The notes below the pieces were generated by a model. The model searched no databases, was not told the origin of the DNA, and saw only the letters and a list, made by a program, of their open reading frames with translations. A program made the position numbers and the translations under genes. From assembly GCA_046046455.1 (NCBI GenBank), contig JBJOJS010000116.1:10843-74842 (forward strand): a stretch of DNA of 64,000 bases, written 5' to 3'. Of this stretch, positions 41,127 through 49,250 are shown in pieces (within the stretch, counting starts at the first letter, position 1; each line of letters begins with the position of its first letter). This DNA is from Mxb001 sp046046455 (lineage in GTDB: Bacteria; Actinomycetota; Actinomycetes; S36-B12).

Positions 41127-42308
41127 TCACCGGCAGCGTCCGGTGTCGACGGACTCGAGGGCAACGGCGCCGATCCGAGCAAGCGGCGTGGCCTGCTCAG
41201 CGGTGATGGCGTAGCCGGTCTCCTCCTCGCCGAGTCCCGCGGCGAAGACGACGCCGTAGACGCGCCCATTGGGGGCGAGCAGGGGACCCCCGGAGTTGCC
41301 CGGGACCACGGTGCCCCTGAAGGAGTACACATCGCGCACGACTCCCGATCGCCCGTAGATGTCCTCGCCGCGGGCATCGATGCGATCGCGGATGCGCGCC
41401 GCCCCCGCCTGGAGGTCGCCGCCTCCGGGGAAGCCGGCGACAACCGCGCCGTCACCGGTCTCCGCGGGCCGCGTAGCGAAGGCGAGCGGTGGAGCGGGGA
41501 GTCCCTCAACACGGAGCACGGCCAGGTCGATACGCGCGTCGATGGCTACCACCGTCGCCGGGTAGCTCGCCGGATCCCCCGGGATGCGCACGCTGGGCTG
41601 ATCCGAGCCAGCGATGACGTGCGCATTGGTCAGGATGCGATCGGGTGCGTAGGCGAAGCCCGAACCAGTGACCACGGCATCGCAGGCAACCGCGGTGACC
41701 TTCACGAGTGACGGCCAGGAGGCACGCACCGCCGGATCTCGGAGGAGGCGCTCATTGGGCGCGGGCACCTGCGGTCCGGCGTACTGCCCCAGGCCGGAGA
41801 ACACCCGGGGTAGGCCCGACGCGTCGACGGCATTGCGCAGGCCGGAGAAGAGATCGCGCGCCTGGTCGGGAACGGCGGAGTCCAGTGTCCGCAGCAGCAG
41901 CGACGAGCGGACCTCCCGCGCGACCGACAGGCTCGGCACGAGACCGACGGCCATGGCGATGATCCACAGCACCACAGCGAGGGCGACCACGTTGAGGGCC
42001 GCTCCCGCGGCGCTATCGACGACCTGGACACCCTTCGCTGTCATGGCCGACCGCAGCCGACGGCCCAGGAGGGACGCGAGCGTCTGGCCGACGAGCGCCG
42101 CGAGGAGGATCGCCGTGGCGAGCAGGAGTGGACCGAGTGCTCCCGGGAGATCGCGACCTTCGAAGGCCCGGGGCAGCAGCAGCGCGGCAGCGAGGGCGCC
42201 CACCAGGAAGCCCCCGAAGGACAGCAATCCCGCTACGAAGCCCTGACGCCATCCGGTCCACGCGAAGACGACGAGCGCCGCGAGGACGATGGCGTCGACG
42301 AGGTTCAC
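41127..42308 (-). CDS. marP: MarP-type membrane serine protease
   Basis: The 393-residue protein has four N-terminal membrane helices of the CvpA/colicin-V-production type (about 1-120), a linker, and a periplasmic chymotrypsin-like protease. The likely triad is His in LTNAHVIAG, Asp in DARIDLAVLRV and Ser in VVPGNSGGPLL. Two Cys residues (ACDAVV and TGRCR) match the disulfide reported for mycobacterial MarP. MarP protects intrabacterial pH under acid and oxidative stress by activating a peptidoglycan hydrolase. Start GTG 42308 overlaps the NUDIX stop (GTGA). Confidence 0.92.
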   Translation of the reverse strand: MNLVDAIVLAALVVFAWTGWRQGFVAGLLSFGGFLVGALAAALLLPRAFEGRDLPGALGPLLLATAILLAALVGQTLASLLGRRLRSAMTAKGVQVVDSAAGAALNVVALAVVLWIIAMAVGLVPSLSVAREVRSSLLLRTLDSAVPDQARDLFSGLRNAVDASGLPRVFSGLGQYAGPQVPAPNERLLRDPAVRASWPSLVKVTAVACDAVVTGSGFAYAPDRILTNAHVIAGSDQPSVRIPGDPASYPATVVAIDARIDLAVLRVEGLPAPPLAFATRPAETGDGAVVAGFPGGGDLQAGAARIRDRIDARGEDIYGRSGVVRDVYSFRGTVVPGNSGGPLLAPNGRVYGVVFAAGLGEEETGYAITAEQATPLARIGAVALESVDTGRCR

Positions 42309-42982
42309 AGGTCGGCGTCCTCGGTGAGATCGACGATGCGATCGGGATCCCACGGTCGCGCCCAGCCTGCGAGGTCGAGCAGGCCGCTGATGAGGCCCGC
42401 GGTGAATCCCCACACGACGAGACCGGCCACGTCGAATCCCATGCCGACGTACCCCGACGGATGCCGCACGCGCATCCGGCGGGCGGGATCGGCGAGTTGG
42501 TCGATGGGCACGCGGTGGACGCTTGCCACCTCCGTGGGATCGGCGACGCGCACCGGCGACGGCTCTCGCCACCACGCGAGTACGGGCGTCACGATGAAGT
42601 CGCTCACCGGGACCCAGAGGTCAGGCAATAGTGCGAAGGGCTCCACGCCGGCGGGGTCGAGCGCGGTCTCCTCCTGGGCTTCGCGCAGGGCCGCCTCGAT
42701 CGGTCCGCGGTCACCCGGCTCCAGCGCCCCGCCCGGGAAGGCAGGCTGCCCCGCGTGCGAGCGCATGTCGTGAGCGCGCTCGATCAGCAGCAGGTCCGGG
42801 CCGTGATCTCCTTCGCCGAGAAGCATGAGGACGGCGGATGGGCGGCCACCGGTGGGCGGGGGAAGGAAGCGGGTGAGATCCGATCCCCTCACGCCTTCGG
42901 TCGCTCGGGCCACGGGGCGCAGCCAGTCGGGCAGGTCAACGCCGGGGAGAGCCGCCCCGATATCAGGATCGCGGCCGATCAT
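42305..42982 (-). CDS. NUDIX hydrolase, CoA pyrophosphatase type
   Basis: The 225-residue protein has the CoAse-specific motif (LLLIERAHDMRSHAGQPAFPGG) directly followed by a Nudix box (GALEPGDRGPIEAALREAQEET). This combination is characteristic of enzymes splitting CoA or acyl-CoA into phosphopantetheine and adenosine 3',5'-bisphosphate. Start ATG 42982 overlaps the nth stop (ATGA). It lies in the operon nth-NUDIX-marP, equivalent to Rv3674c-Rv3671c without the thioredoxin-like Rv3673c. Confidence 0.88.
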   Translation of the reverse strand: MIGRDPDIGAALPGVDLPDWLRPVARATEGVRGSDLTRFLPPPTGGRPSAVLMLLGEGDHGPDLLLIERAHDMRSHAGQPAFPGGALEPGDRGPIEAALREAQEETALDPAGVEPFALLPDLWVPVSDFIVTPVLAWWREPSPVRVADPTEVASVHRVPIDQLADPARRMRVRHPSGYVGMGFDVAGLVVWGFTAGLISGLLDLAGWARPWDPDRIVDLTEDADL

Positions 42983-43638
42983 GCTCGGACTCCGTCGCGA
43001 GCGGGAGCTCCAGCGAATGACGGGCACAGTGATGCGAGCGGGCATGTATCGCAGGCCGGCTTGCGGGCATGGCACACGCGTCGTCCGTGCAGGATCATGC
43101 GGTGGGACAGGTCGGTCCACTCGGACGGCGGGAAGAGGCCCATGAGATCGGCCTCGACCTTGTCGGGCACGGTCTGCTCCGTCCAGCCGAAGCGCCGGGC
43201 CAGCCTGCCGACATGGGTGTCCACGGTGATGCCCGGGATGTCGAAGGCATTGCCGAGGACGACGTTGGCCGTCTTGCGGCCCACCCCGGGCAGTGCCACG
43301 AGTTCCTCGAGCGTGCCGGGCACCTGACCGCCGTGGCGCTCGCACAGGACCTGGGCAAGTCCCTGGATGCTCGCGGCCTTGGACCGGTAGAGGCCGATCG
43401 ACTGGATGAGGGACTCCAGCTCTGCCCGGTCGGCGCCGGCGTACGCGGCGGCATCGGGGTAGCGCGCGAAGAGTGCCGGGGTCACGGCATTGACGCGCTC
43501 ATCGGTGCTCTGTGCCGAGAGGACCGTCGCGACGAGGAGCTCCAGCGGGGTGGTGTAGTCGAGCTCGGTGTCGGCCTCCGGATACGCCTCGGCCAGGACG
43601 CGGCCCATGCGGCGGGCCAAGCGGGCGGCATCGGGCAC
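42979..43638 (-). CDS. nth: Endonuclease III
   Basis: The 219-residue DNA glycosylase/AP lyase removes oxidised pyrimidines. The helix-hairpin-helix is LPGVGRKTANVVLGNAF with the catalytic Lys, the catalytic Asp follows in TVDTHVGRLARR, and the [4Fe-4S] loop CHARKPACDTCPLASLC has the exact C-x6-C-x2-C-x5-C spacing. Start GTG 43638 is supported by TACCCT six bases upstream. First gene of a three-gene operon with NUDIX and marP. Confidence 0.95.
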   Translation of the reverse strand: MPDAARLARRMGRVLAEAYPEADTELDYTTPLELLVATVLSAQSTDERVNAVTPALFARYPDAAAYAGADRAELESLIQSIGLYRSKAASIQGLAQVLCERHGGQVPGTLEELVALPGVGRKTANVVLGNAFDIPGITVDTHVGRLARRFGWTEQTVPDKVEADLMGLFPPSEWTDLSHRMILHGRRVCHARKPACDTCPLASLCPSFAGAPARDGVRA

Positions 43639-43644
43639 CCGGCC

Positions 43645-43650
43645 AGGGTA
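43645..43650 (-). promoter_or_regulatory. nth -10 box TACCCT, leaderless
   Basis: TACCCT on the minus strand, then GGCCGG, then GTG 43638. Confidence 0.6.
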
Positions 43651-43683
43651 CGTCGCGGAGCACTCTCAGCCCTCAGGGCTGGA

Positions 43684-43740
43684 GCAAAGGGGGTTCTTTG
43701 CCCGGAAACCGCTACCGGGTGACGCTTTCCGGGCAAAGAA
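43684..43740. repeat. 15-bp perfect inverted repeat with repeated GCAAAG/CTTTGC words between nth and crp
   Basis: TTCTTTGCCCGGAAA (43694-43708) pairs exactly with 43726-43740 across a 17-base loop. GCAAAG at 43684-43689 can instead pair with CTTTGC at 43696-43701. The structure sits between divergent genes, upstream of both, so it is not a simple terminator. Confidence 0.65.
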
Positions 43741-43822
43741 GTCGCGATGAACGTTGCGGCACATCTCCTCCCTGCACGGGCACCACACGCACCCATACGT
43801 CAGACTGTGACGAGGAGGTTCC

Positions 43823-44497
43823 GTGGACGACGCACTCATGCAGGCACCGCTCTTCTCGGCACTCGATGCCGAGGCTGCCGCGGCGCTGCGCGCCTCGATG
43901 GCCGAGAAGCGCGTGCCCCGCGCGGGCGTGATCTTCTCCGAGGGTGAACCGGGCGACCGGATGTACGTCATCCTCGACGGCAAGGTCAAGCTCGGTCAGA
44001 CCTCCCCCGACGGCAGGGAGTCCCTGCTCGCCGTGCTGGGGCCGGGCGAGGTCTTCGGCGAACTCTCGCTCTTCGATCCCGGTCCGCGCACCGCGACCGC
44101 CACGGCCGTGACCGACACGGTCGTCGTGGGACTCGGCCATGCCGACCTGCGCCCCTGGCTCACCGGTCGCCCCGAGGTCGCCGAAGCTCTCCTCCAGGCA
44201 CTGGCTCAGCGGCTGCGTCGTACGAATGAGGCCCTCGCCGATTTGGTCTTCTCCGACGTGCCCGGTCGTGTCGCCAAGCAGCTGCTGGAGCTCGCCGACA
44301 AGTTCGGTCAGCCGGGGCCCGACGGCGTGCTCGTGCACCACGACCTCACGCAGGAGGAGCTCGCGCAACTCGTGGGAGCGTCACGCGAGACCGTCAATAA
44401 GGCACTGGCGGACTTCACCGGCCGCGGCTGGATCGAGGTCGATCAGCGCCAGGTGCTGCTCATGGACATGGAGCGCCTCGCGCGGCGAGCCCGCTGA
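43823..44497 (+). CDS. crp: Crp/Fnr-family transcription regulator (cAMP receptor type)
   Basis: The 224-residue regulator has an N-terminal cyclic-nucleotide domain with GEVFGELSLFDPGPRTATATA, in which Glu and Arg match the cAMP-binding residues, a long dimerisation helix (VAEALLQALAQRLRRTNEALADL), and a C-terminal winged helix with recognition helix LVGASRETVNKALADF. Actinobacterial Crp/GlxR control carbon metabolism, acs and resuscitation genes; acs and nhaA lie in the same window. GTG 43823 has GAGGAGG seven bases upstream. Position matches Rv3676. Confidence 0.94.
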   Translation: MDDALMQAPLFSALDAEAAAALRASMAEKRVPRAGVIFSEGEPGDRMYVILDGKVKLGQTSPDGRESLLAVLGPGEVFGELSLFDPGPRTATATAVTDTVVVGLGHADLRPWLTGRPEVAEALLQALAQRLRRTNEALADLVFSDVPGRVAKQLLELADKFGQPGPDGVLVHHDLTQEELAQLVGASRETVNKALADFTGRGWIEVDQRQVLLMDMERLARRAR

Positions 44498-44626
44498 GCG
44501 AGTGGAGCGCCTCGCGCGCCACGAACGTCGAGCTGAGCAGGTCGAAAAGTGACCTCATGCGCTCGAAGTTCCCCGTGATGAAGGCTTTTCCGTTCCGATA
44601 AGCCTCGATAACCGGGACGTCGACTC

Positions 44627-45433
44627 TCAGCCGCGGCCGTCGAGGTAGGCGAGCTGAGCACGCGTGCTCAGAAGGGCCGCCCAGCGCACCGCTTCGGGAA
44701 TGTCGTCGTACACCGCATCGACGACCTCCTCGGGTGTGCTCGCTCCCTCAGCGACCGCTGTGCGCACCTGATCGAGGCGGGCATGACGATGGTCCAGATA
44801 GGCATCGATCACGCCGACAGGATCTCGGAGCACAGGGCCGTGGCCGGGCAGGATCGCGATCGCCTCGCTCGCCTCCGCACGCAGGCGCAACGCCGCGAGG
44901 GAGTCGAGGTAGTCGCCGAGGTGGCCGTCAGGCCACGCCACGACTGTGGTGCCCCTTCCGAGGACCGTGTCGCCGGTGAGAAGTGCACCGTCGCGCGGCA
45001 GATGGAAGCTCAGGCAGTCTGAGGTGTGCCCGGGTGTGGCGATCACGTGGATCTCGTCGGTGCCGGCGACCACGACATCACCCGCACTGAGTCCCTCGCC
45101 TCCCAGGACATGTCCGGGATCGAGCGCGCGCACGGGCGCTCCCGTCATCTCGTGAAGACGGCGGGCACCCTCCGCGTGATCGGGATGCCCGTGGGTCAGC
45201 AGGATCTGCACGACGCGCCCCTCGGCCGCGTCCACGATCGCACGCAGGTGGGACTCGTCATCGGGGCCAGGATCGATGATGACCATGACGTCGCCCGGCT
45301 GGCCGACGAGCCAGGTGTTGGTGCCATCGAGGGTCATCGGGCTCGGGTTGGGTGCCAGGAGGCAGGTCACCGTCGCACTGAACGCGCCCCCAGTCCACTG
45401 TTCGTCGGATCCGATGACGGGCAGGCCGCTCAT
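44627..45433 (-). CDS. MBL-fold metallo-hydrolase (Rv3677c-like)
   Basis: The 268-residue protein has the metallo-beta-lactamase metal motif LLTHGHPDHAEG, a second His in IATPGHTSDCLSFHL, Asp in LLTGDTVLG and a final His in LPGHGPVL, together with the LACTB2-like helical C-terminus. Relatives include RNA endonucleases and thioesterase-like enzymes, and this one is unassigned. Start ATG 45433 overlaps the NUDIX stop (ATGA). Last gene of the operon DUF4177-RidA-NUDIX-MBL. Confidence 0.88.
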   Translation of the reverse strand: MSGLPVIGSDEQWTGGAFSATVTCLLAPNPSPMTLDGTNTWLVGQPGDVMVIIDPGPDDESHLRAIVDAAEGRVVQILLTHGHPDHAEGARRLHEMTGAPVRALDPGHVLGGEGLSAGDVVVAGTDEIHVIATPGHTSDCLSFHLPRDGALLTGDTVLGRGTTVVAWPDGHLGDYLDSLAALRLRAEASEAIAILPGHGPVLRDPVGVIDAYLDHRHARLDQVRTAVAEGASTPEEVVDAVYDDIPEAVRWAALLSTRAQLAYLDGRG

Positions 45434-46290
45434 GCGCCAGCCACCTCGGATCCGGCCGGCTCAGCCGGCAGGCGTACGACGACCGAGCCATCGCGTACGT
45501 CGATCACGTCCCAGGCGATGGCACCGTCATCGTCGAAGCGCGGGCGCGGCATGAGAGGGCGCACGTCGCGATCCGCCGCACTCGCGATGACGCTCGCCAC
45601 ATCCGGCAGCGCGGCCAGGTCCGCAAGCGTGGCGACAGTCGGGGGCAGCATGGGCAGGCGACCGCGCGCGTAATCACCGAGGGCCACGGACGGGGATGTC
45701 CACACGACCTGATCGGCCTCACCACTCACATCGCGGGCACGCTGACCGGGGGGCACGGCCGCCACGAAGAAGCGCACGTCGTACCTCTTGGACTCCACCT
45801 CGGGAGTGACCCAATGCGTCCACAGCGGGAGCAGTCCGGGATCGATGCGCAGGCGGCGACGTGCGAGCACCTGCGCGAGAGCGGGGCTCGACTCGGTCAC
45901 AGCCGCGCGATCGTCCTCCCAGCCATCGTCCTCCTCAGGCACGCGACCCGAGTCATCGACGGCGAGGAGTACGCCGGTCTCCTCGAAGACCTCGCGCACG
46001 GCACCGACGATGAGGCCGCGCGCCTGGCGATCCGACGCCGTCATGCGCCGAGGGTCCACGGGCAGCCCGGTCCAAGGAAGGTCCATGTCCGCATCGGAAT
46101 CGTCGATGCGGCCTCCAGGGAAGACGTACATCCCCGCGGCGAAGGCCATGGTCGCCGCGCGGCGCATGAGGTAGGTCTCGAGCACGTCGGCGTCGCGCAG
46201 GAGCACGACTGTGGAGGCATCCCGCACGGGAGGCGGTTGCCACTCTCCGGCGAGAAGAGCGCGGGCGCGCTCTCTCACCTCGGGCGGCAT
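45430..46290 (-). CDS. NUDIX hydrolase with a long insertion (NUDT19-like)
   Basis: The 286-residue protein has MYVFPGGRIDDSD separated from VGAVREVFEETGVLL by about 35 residues, an insertion within the Nudix box that is typical of NUDT19/RP2p-like proteins rather than classical MutT. The REVFEETG core is intact. Some relatives hydrolyse CoA esters. Start ATG 46290 lies 11 bases after the RidA stop without a clear ribosome site, so coupling is likely. Confidence 0.8.
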   Translation of the reverse strand: MPPEVRERARALLAGEWQPPPVRDASTVVLLRDADVLETYLMRRAATMAFAAGMYVFPGGRIDDSDADMDLPWTGLPVDPRRMTASDRQARGLIVGAVREVFEETGVLLAVDDSGRVPEEDDGWEDDRAAVTESSPALAQVLARRRLRIDPGLLPLWTHWVTPEVESKRYDVRFFVAAVPPGQRARDVSGEADQVVWTSPSVALGDYARGRLPMLPPTVATLADLAALPDVASVIASAADRDVRPLMPRPRFDDDGAIAWDVIDVRDGSVVVRLPAEPAGSEVAGA

Positions 46291-46301
46291 GCGGGGGATG
46301 C

Positions 46302-46763
46302 TCAGTCGGCGACCTCCAGCACCATCTCCACCTCGACGGGGGCGTTGATGGGCAGGCCGGCGACCCCGACGGCAGAGCGAGCGTGACGGCCGGCATCGCC
46401 GAACACCTCGAGGAGCAGCTCACTCGCACCGTTGATGACAGCGGGCTGGGCTGTGAAGCCGGGAGCGCTGGCCACGAAGCCCACCACCTTCACGACGCGG
46501 GTCACGCGATCGAGCGACCCGATGACCGACTGTGCGGCGGCGAGGGCATTGATCGCGCACTGGCGCGCACAGTCCTTGGCCACCTCGGGATCGACGTCGG
46601 AGCCCACGAGGCCCTCGGCGATCATCACGCCGTCGCGCATGGGTAACTGCCCCGACGTGTAGACGTGGCGGCCGGTGACGACCGCGGGCACGTACGCCGC
46701 GACGGGAGGCACCACCTCGGGGATGACGATCCCGAGCTCGGCGAGGCGTGCGGTGTGAGACAT
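46302..46763 (-). CDS. RidA/YjgF-family protein
   Basis: The 153-residue protein contains VYTSGQLPMRDG and the C-terminal ARSAVGVAGLPINAPVEVEMVLEV of the RidA family. The conserved Arg of enamine/imine deaminase-active RidA, normally in the C-terminal R-x-[TS]-[VF] context, appears as ARSAVG. Deaminase activity is likely but not certain. The ATG overlaps the stop of the DUF4177 gene (TGATG). The position corresponds to Rv3678c. Confidence 0.87.
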   Translation of the reverse strand: MSHTARLAELGIVIPEVVPPVAAYVPAVVTGRHVYTSGQLPMRDGVMIAEGLVGSDVDPEVAKDCARQCAINALAAAQSVIGSLDRVTRVVKVVGFVASAPGFTAQPAVINGASELLLEVFGDAGRHARSAVGVAGLPINAPVEVEMVLEVAD

Positions 46764-46921
46764 CACTGCTCCTTGGGGCGCTTGAGGTAGGCGACGACGT
46801 TCTCGGCATTGGGGCCCGGGACGACCTGCACGAGCTCCCAGCCGTCCTCCCCCCACGTGTCGAGGATCTGCTTGGTCGCGTGAATGAGCAGGGGCACGGT
46901 CGCGTATTCCCACCGGGTCAT
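46763..46921 (-). CDS. DUF4177 small protein
   Basis: This 52-residue gene starts with MTRWEYATVPLLIHATKQ, continues LDTWGEDGWELVQVVPGP and ends AYLKRPKEQ, a clear match to the DUF4177 family, an alpha/beta mini-fold with a conserved WEY start and GWELV core. Function unknown. It is the first gene of the operon with RidA, NUDIX and MBL genes, equivalent to Rv3678A. The leaderless promoter at 46928-46933 fixes the start. Confidence 0.9.
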   Translation of the reverse strand: MTRWEYATVPLLIHATKQILDTWGEDGWELVQVVPGPNAENVVAYLKRPKEQ

Positions 46922-46927
46922 GGCCCG

Positions 46928-46933
46928 ACCCTA
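46928..46933 (-). promoter_or_regulatory. -10 box TAGGGT, leaderless, for the DUF4177 operon
   Basis: TAGGGT on the minus strand, then CGGGCC, then ATG 46921; the same twelve bases precede the threonine aldolase start. Confidence 0.6.
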
Positions 46934-46979
46934 GTACGGCGTACCGCGAGGACAACCGGGGTGATCCTGTCCGGCGGAC

Positions 46980-46985
46980 TAGGCT
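46980..46985 (+). promoter_or_regulatory. -10 box TAGGCT, leaderless, for the ArsA-like pair
   Basis: TAGGCT, then CGGGCG, then GTG 46992. It faces away from the DUF4177 promoter within a 70-bp gap. Confidence 0.6.
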
Positions 46986-46991
46986 CGGGCG

Positions 46992-47966
46992 GTGCCCTCG
47001 ACCGACTGGCCCGACGTGCTCCTGCACGTGGTTTCCGGCAAGGGTGGCACGGGCAAGACCACGGTGGCTGCCGCGCTGGCTCTGGCGCTCGCACGCGACG
47101 GGCGCCACGTGATGCTCATGGAGGTCGAGGGGCGTCAGGGTCTTGCCCAACTCTTCGACACTCCACCGCTGCCCTACGAGGAGCGCAAGCTGGCCTCGGC
47201 TCCCGGAGGTGGTGAGGTCTGGGGACTCGCCGTGGATCCCGAGGAGGCGCTGCTCGAGTACCTCGAGCTCTTCTACAACCTTCGCCGGGCAGGTGGCGTG
47301 CTGCGCCGCATGGGTGCCATGGAGTTCGTCACCACCATCGCTCCCGGCCTACGCGACGTGCTCCTCACCGGCAAAGCCGTCGAGCTCGTCCGTCGCCGCG
47401 ACAAGAAGCATGCCCGCGCGTACGACGCGATCGTGCTCGACGCACCCCCCACGGGACGCATCACGCGCTTCCTCAACGTCAACACCGAGATCGCCGGCGT
47501 CGCCAAGGTCGGCCCGATCCGCAATCAGGCGGACGGTGTGATGGCCGTGCTGCGCTCGGACAAGACCGCGGTGCATCTCACGACGCTACTCGAGGAGATG
47601 CCGGTGCAGGAGACCGCCGACGGTGTGGCCGAGCTCGAGGACGCTGCTCTCCCCGTCGGCGGGATCGTCGTCAACATGACGCGGCCTCCGCTTCTGCCCT
47701 CGATGGCTGCACTTACGTCGGTGGACGCCACCTCCCTCGAGGGATCACTGCGCACCGCAGGGATCGATGCGTCCTCGCGCGTCGTCGAGGCACTCCGGGC
47801 CGAGGGCGCTGACCATGCGGCACGCGTCGCACTCGAGGAGACCGAGCGCGCACGCATCGCCGCACTGGGGCGTCCTGTCTACGAGCTCCCGTTCCTCGCA
47901 GGCGGGATTGACCTCGCCGCGCTCTACGAGTTGGCCGACATGCTCCACGAGCAGGGCATGGCCTGA
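46992..47966 (+). CDS. ArsA-like ATPase, first of a pair (Rv3679-like)
   Basis: The 324-residue ATPase of the ArsA/GET3 deviant Walker family has a P-loop VSGKGGTGKTTVAAA with the signature Lys, switch I-like MLMEVEGRQGLAQLF where DPA is replaced by EGR, and switch II VLDAPPTGRITRFL. It lacks arsenite-binding Cys residues, so it is not an arsenic pump. The mycobacterial pair Rv3679/Rv3680 forms a complex linked to stress and glycerol handling. The deviant switch I suggests it is the partner that needs Rv3680-like for activity. Confidence 0.88.
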   Translation: MPSTDWPDVLLHVVSGKGGTGKTTVAAALALALARDGRHVMLMEVEGRQGLAQLFDTPPLPYEERKLASAPGGGEVWGLAVDPEEALLEYLELFYNLRRAGGVLRRMGAMEFVTTIAPGLRDVLLTGKAVELVRRRDKKHARAYDAIVLDAPPTGRITRFLNVNTEIAGVAKVGPIRNQADGVMAVLRSDKTAVHLTTLLEEMPVQETADGVAELEDAALPVGGIVVNMTRPPLLPSMAALTSVDATSLEGSLRTAGIDASSRVVEALRAEGADHAARVALEETERARIAALGRPVYELPFLAGGIDLAALYELADMLHEQGMA

Positions 47967-49111
47967 TGCCCACGGCCCCCGCACTCGATATCGATGCGCT
48001 GCTGCGCGATCCCGCGACGCGGACCATCGTGTGCTGCGGCTCGGGCGGCGTCGGCAAGACCACTACAGCGGCTGCGCTGGGACTGCGCGCAGCGGAGATG
48101 GGACGACGCGTGTGCGTCCTCACCATCGATCCCGCACGCCGTCTCGCGCAGGCCATGGGCCTGAACGAGCTGGACAACACTCCCCGTCCAGTGATCGGTG
48201 TCGACGGCGACGGCTCGCTCAGCGCGATGATGCTCGACATGAAGCGGACCTTTGACGAGGTCGTCGAGTCCCATTCCGACCCCGATCGCGCCCAGGCCAT
48301 CCTCGACAACCCGTTCTACCAAGCGCTCTCGTCGTCGTTCGCCGGCACGCAGGAATACATGGCCATGGAGAAGCTCGGCCAATTGCGCACCGAGGCCGAT
48401 CGCGACGGCACCTGGGACCTCATCGTCGTCGACACTCCCCCCTCGCGCTCCGCGCTGGACTTCCTCGACGCGCCGGACCGACTGGGCACCTTCCTGGACG
48501 GCCGCTTCATCAAGATCCTCACCGCGCCGGCCCGTGGGGCCGGGCGTGGGATCGGCAAGATCCTCGGCGCGGGACTGGGCATCTTCTCCGGGGTGCTCAC
48601 CAAGATCCTCGGTGCTCAGTTGCTCACCGACCTCGCTGCCTTCGTGGGCGCTGTCGACACGATGTTCGGTGGCTTCCGGGAGCGTGCGGAGGCGACGTAC
48701 GCGCTCCTCAAGGATCCGGGCACGTCGTTCATCGTCGTCGCTGCCCCCGAGCGCGACGCGCTGCGCGAGGCCTCGTACTTCGTCGATCGCTTGGAGCAGG
48801 ACGGCATGCCGCTCGCGGGTCTGGTCCTCAATCGCGTGCAGGAGGTCCGCGCGCCCGAGCTGAGCGTCGAGGAGGCCATGGCGGGCATGCAGCGCCTGCA
48901 GGGCGACGACCCCGCTGCCGCAGCGCTCCTGCGCCTACACGCCGATCGGCTGCGCAATTCCGAGCGCCAGGCGCGGCTCGCGCGAAGGTTCACCGCGGCG
49001 CATCCGGGAGTGCCGGTCACGGAGGTCTACGCGCTGGCCGAGGACGTGCACGATCTCGAGGGTCTCCGCGAGGTGGGCGCGCTGCTCGCCTCCGCCCAGC
49101 CGAATCCCTAG
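47966..49111 (+). CDS. ArsA-like ATPase, second of a pair (Rv3680-like)
   Basis: The 381-residue protein has the P-loop CCGSGGVGKTTTAAA, an intact switch I LTIDPARRLAQAMG, and switch II VVDTPPSRSALDFLD. A hydrophobic helical segment (RGIGKILGAGLGIFSGVLTKILG) lies where GET3 proteins bind a client membrane helix. Its ATG overlaps the TGA of the first gene (TGATG), so a heteromeric complex with the first protein is expected. The client is unknown. Confidence 0.88.
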   Translation: MPTAPALDIDALLRDPATRTIVCCGSGGVGKTTTAAALGLRAAEMGRRVCVLTIDPARRLAQAMGLNELDNTPRPVIGVDGDGSLSAMMLDMKRTFDEVVESHSDPDRAQAILDNPFYQALSSSFAGTQEYMAMEKLGQLRTEADRDGTWDLIVVDTPPSRSALDFLDAPDRLGTFLDGRFIKILTAPARGAGRGIGKILGAGLGIFSGVLTKILGAQLLTDLAAFVGAVDTMFGGFRERAEATYALLKDPGTSFIVVAAPERDALREASYFVDRLEQDGMPLAGLVLNRVQEVRAPELSVEEAMAGMQRLQGDDPAAAALLRLHADRLRNSERQARLARRFTAAHPGVPVTEVYALAEDVHDLEGLREVGALLASAQPNP

Positions 49112-49134
49112 GCAATCGTGCGCGCGCGGTGTGT

Positions 49135-49185
49135 CGAACTTCGGGACGAAAGTGGCCCTCCGCGGTGCTTTCGTCCCTAAGTTCG
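49135..49185. terminator. 18-bp inverted repeat (one mismatch) between convergent genes
   Basis: CGAACTTCGGGACGAAAG (49135-49152) pairs with 49168-49185 with one C/A mismatch and a 15-base loop. It follows the ArsA-like gene and precedes the G-rich end of the whiB gene. No T-tract. Confidence 0.55.
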
Positions 49186-49249
49186 GGGGCGGTGCGCTTC
49201 GGGGGGGTGCTCTGTGGGGGGGGTGCTCTGTGGGACTGGTGCGGTGGGG
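49185..49249 (+). repeat. G-run cluster with a 16-bp direct repeat
   Basis: Five runs of three to eight G occur at 49185-49189, 49201-49207, 49216-49223, 49232-49234 and 49246-49249. The word GGGGTGCTCTGTGGG occurs twice, 16 bp apart. The G-rich strand could form a quadruplex; it abuts the whiB stop codon. Confidence 0.7.
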
Positions 49250-49250
49250 T

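Noticed and set aside
46992..49111. Arsenic resistance operon
   Set aside because: Both ArsA-like ATPases lack the arsenite-binding Cys residues and there are no arsB, arsC or arsR genes; the pair matches Rv3679/Rv3680.
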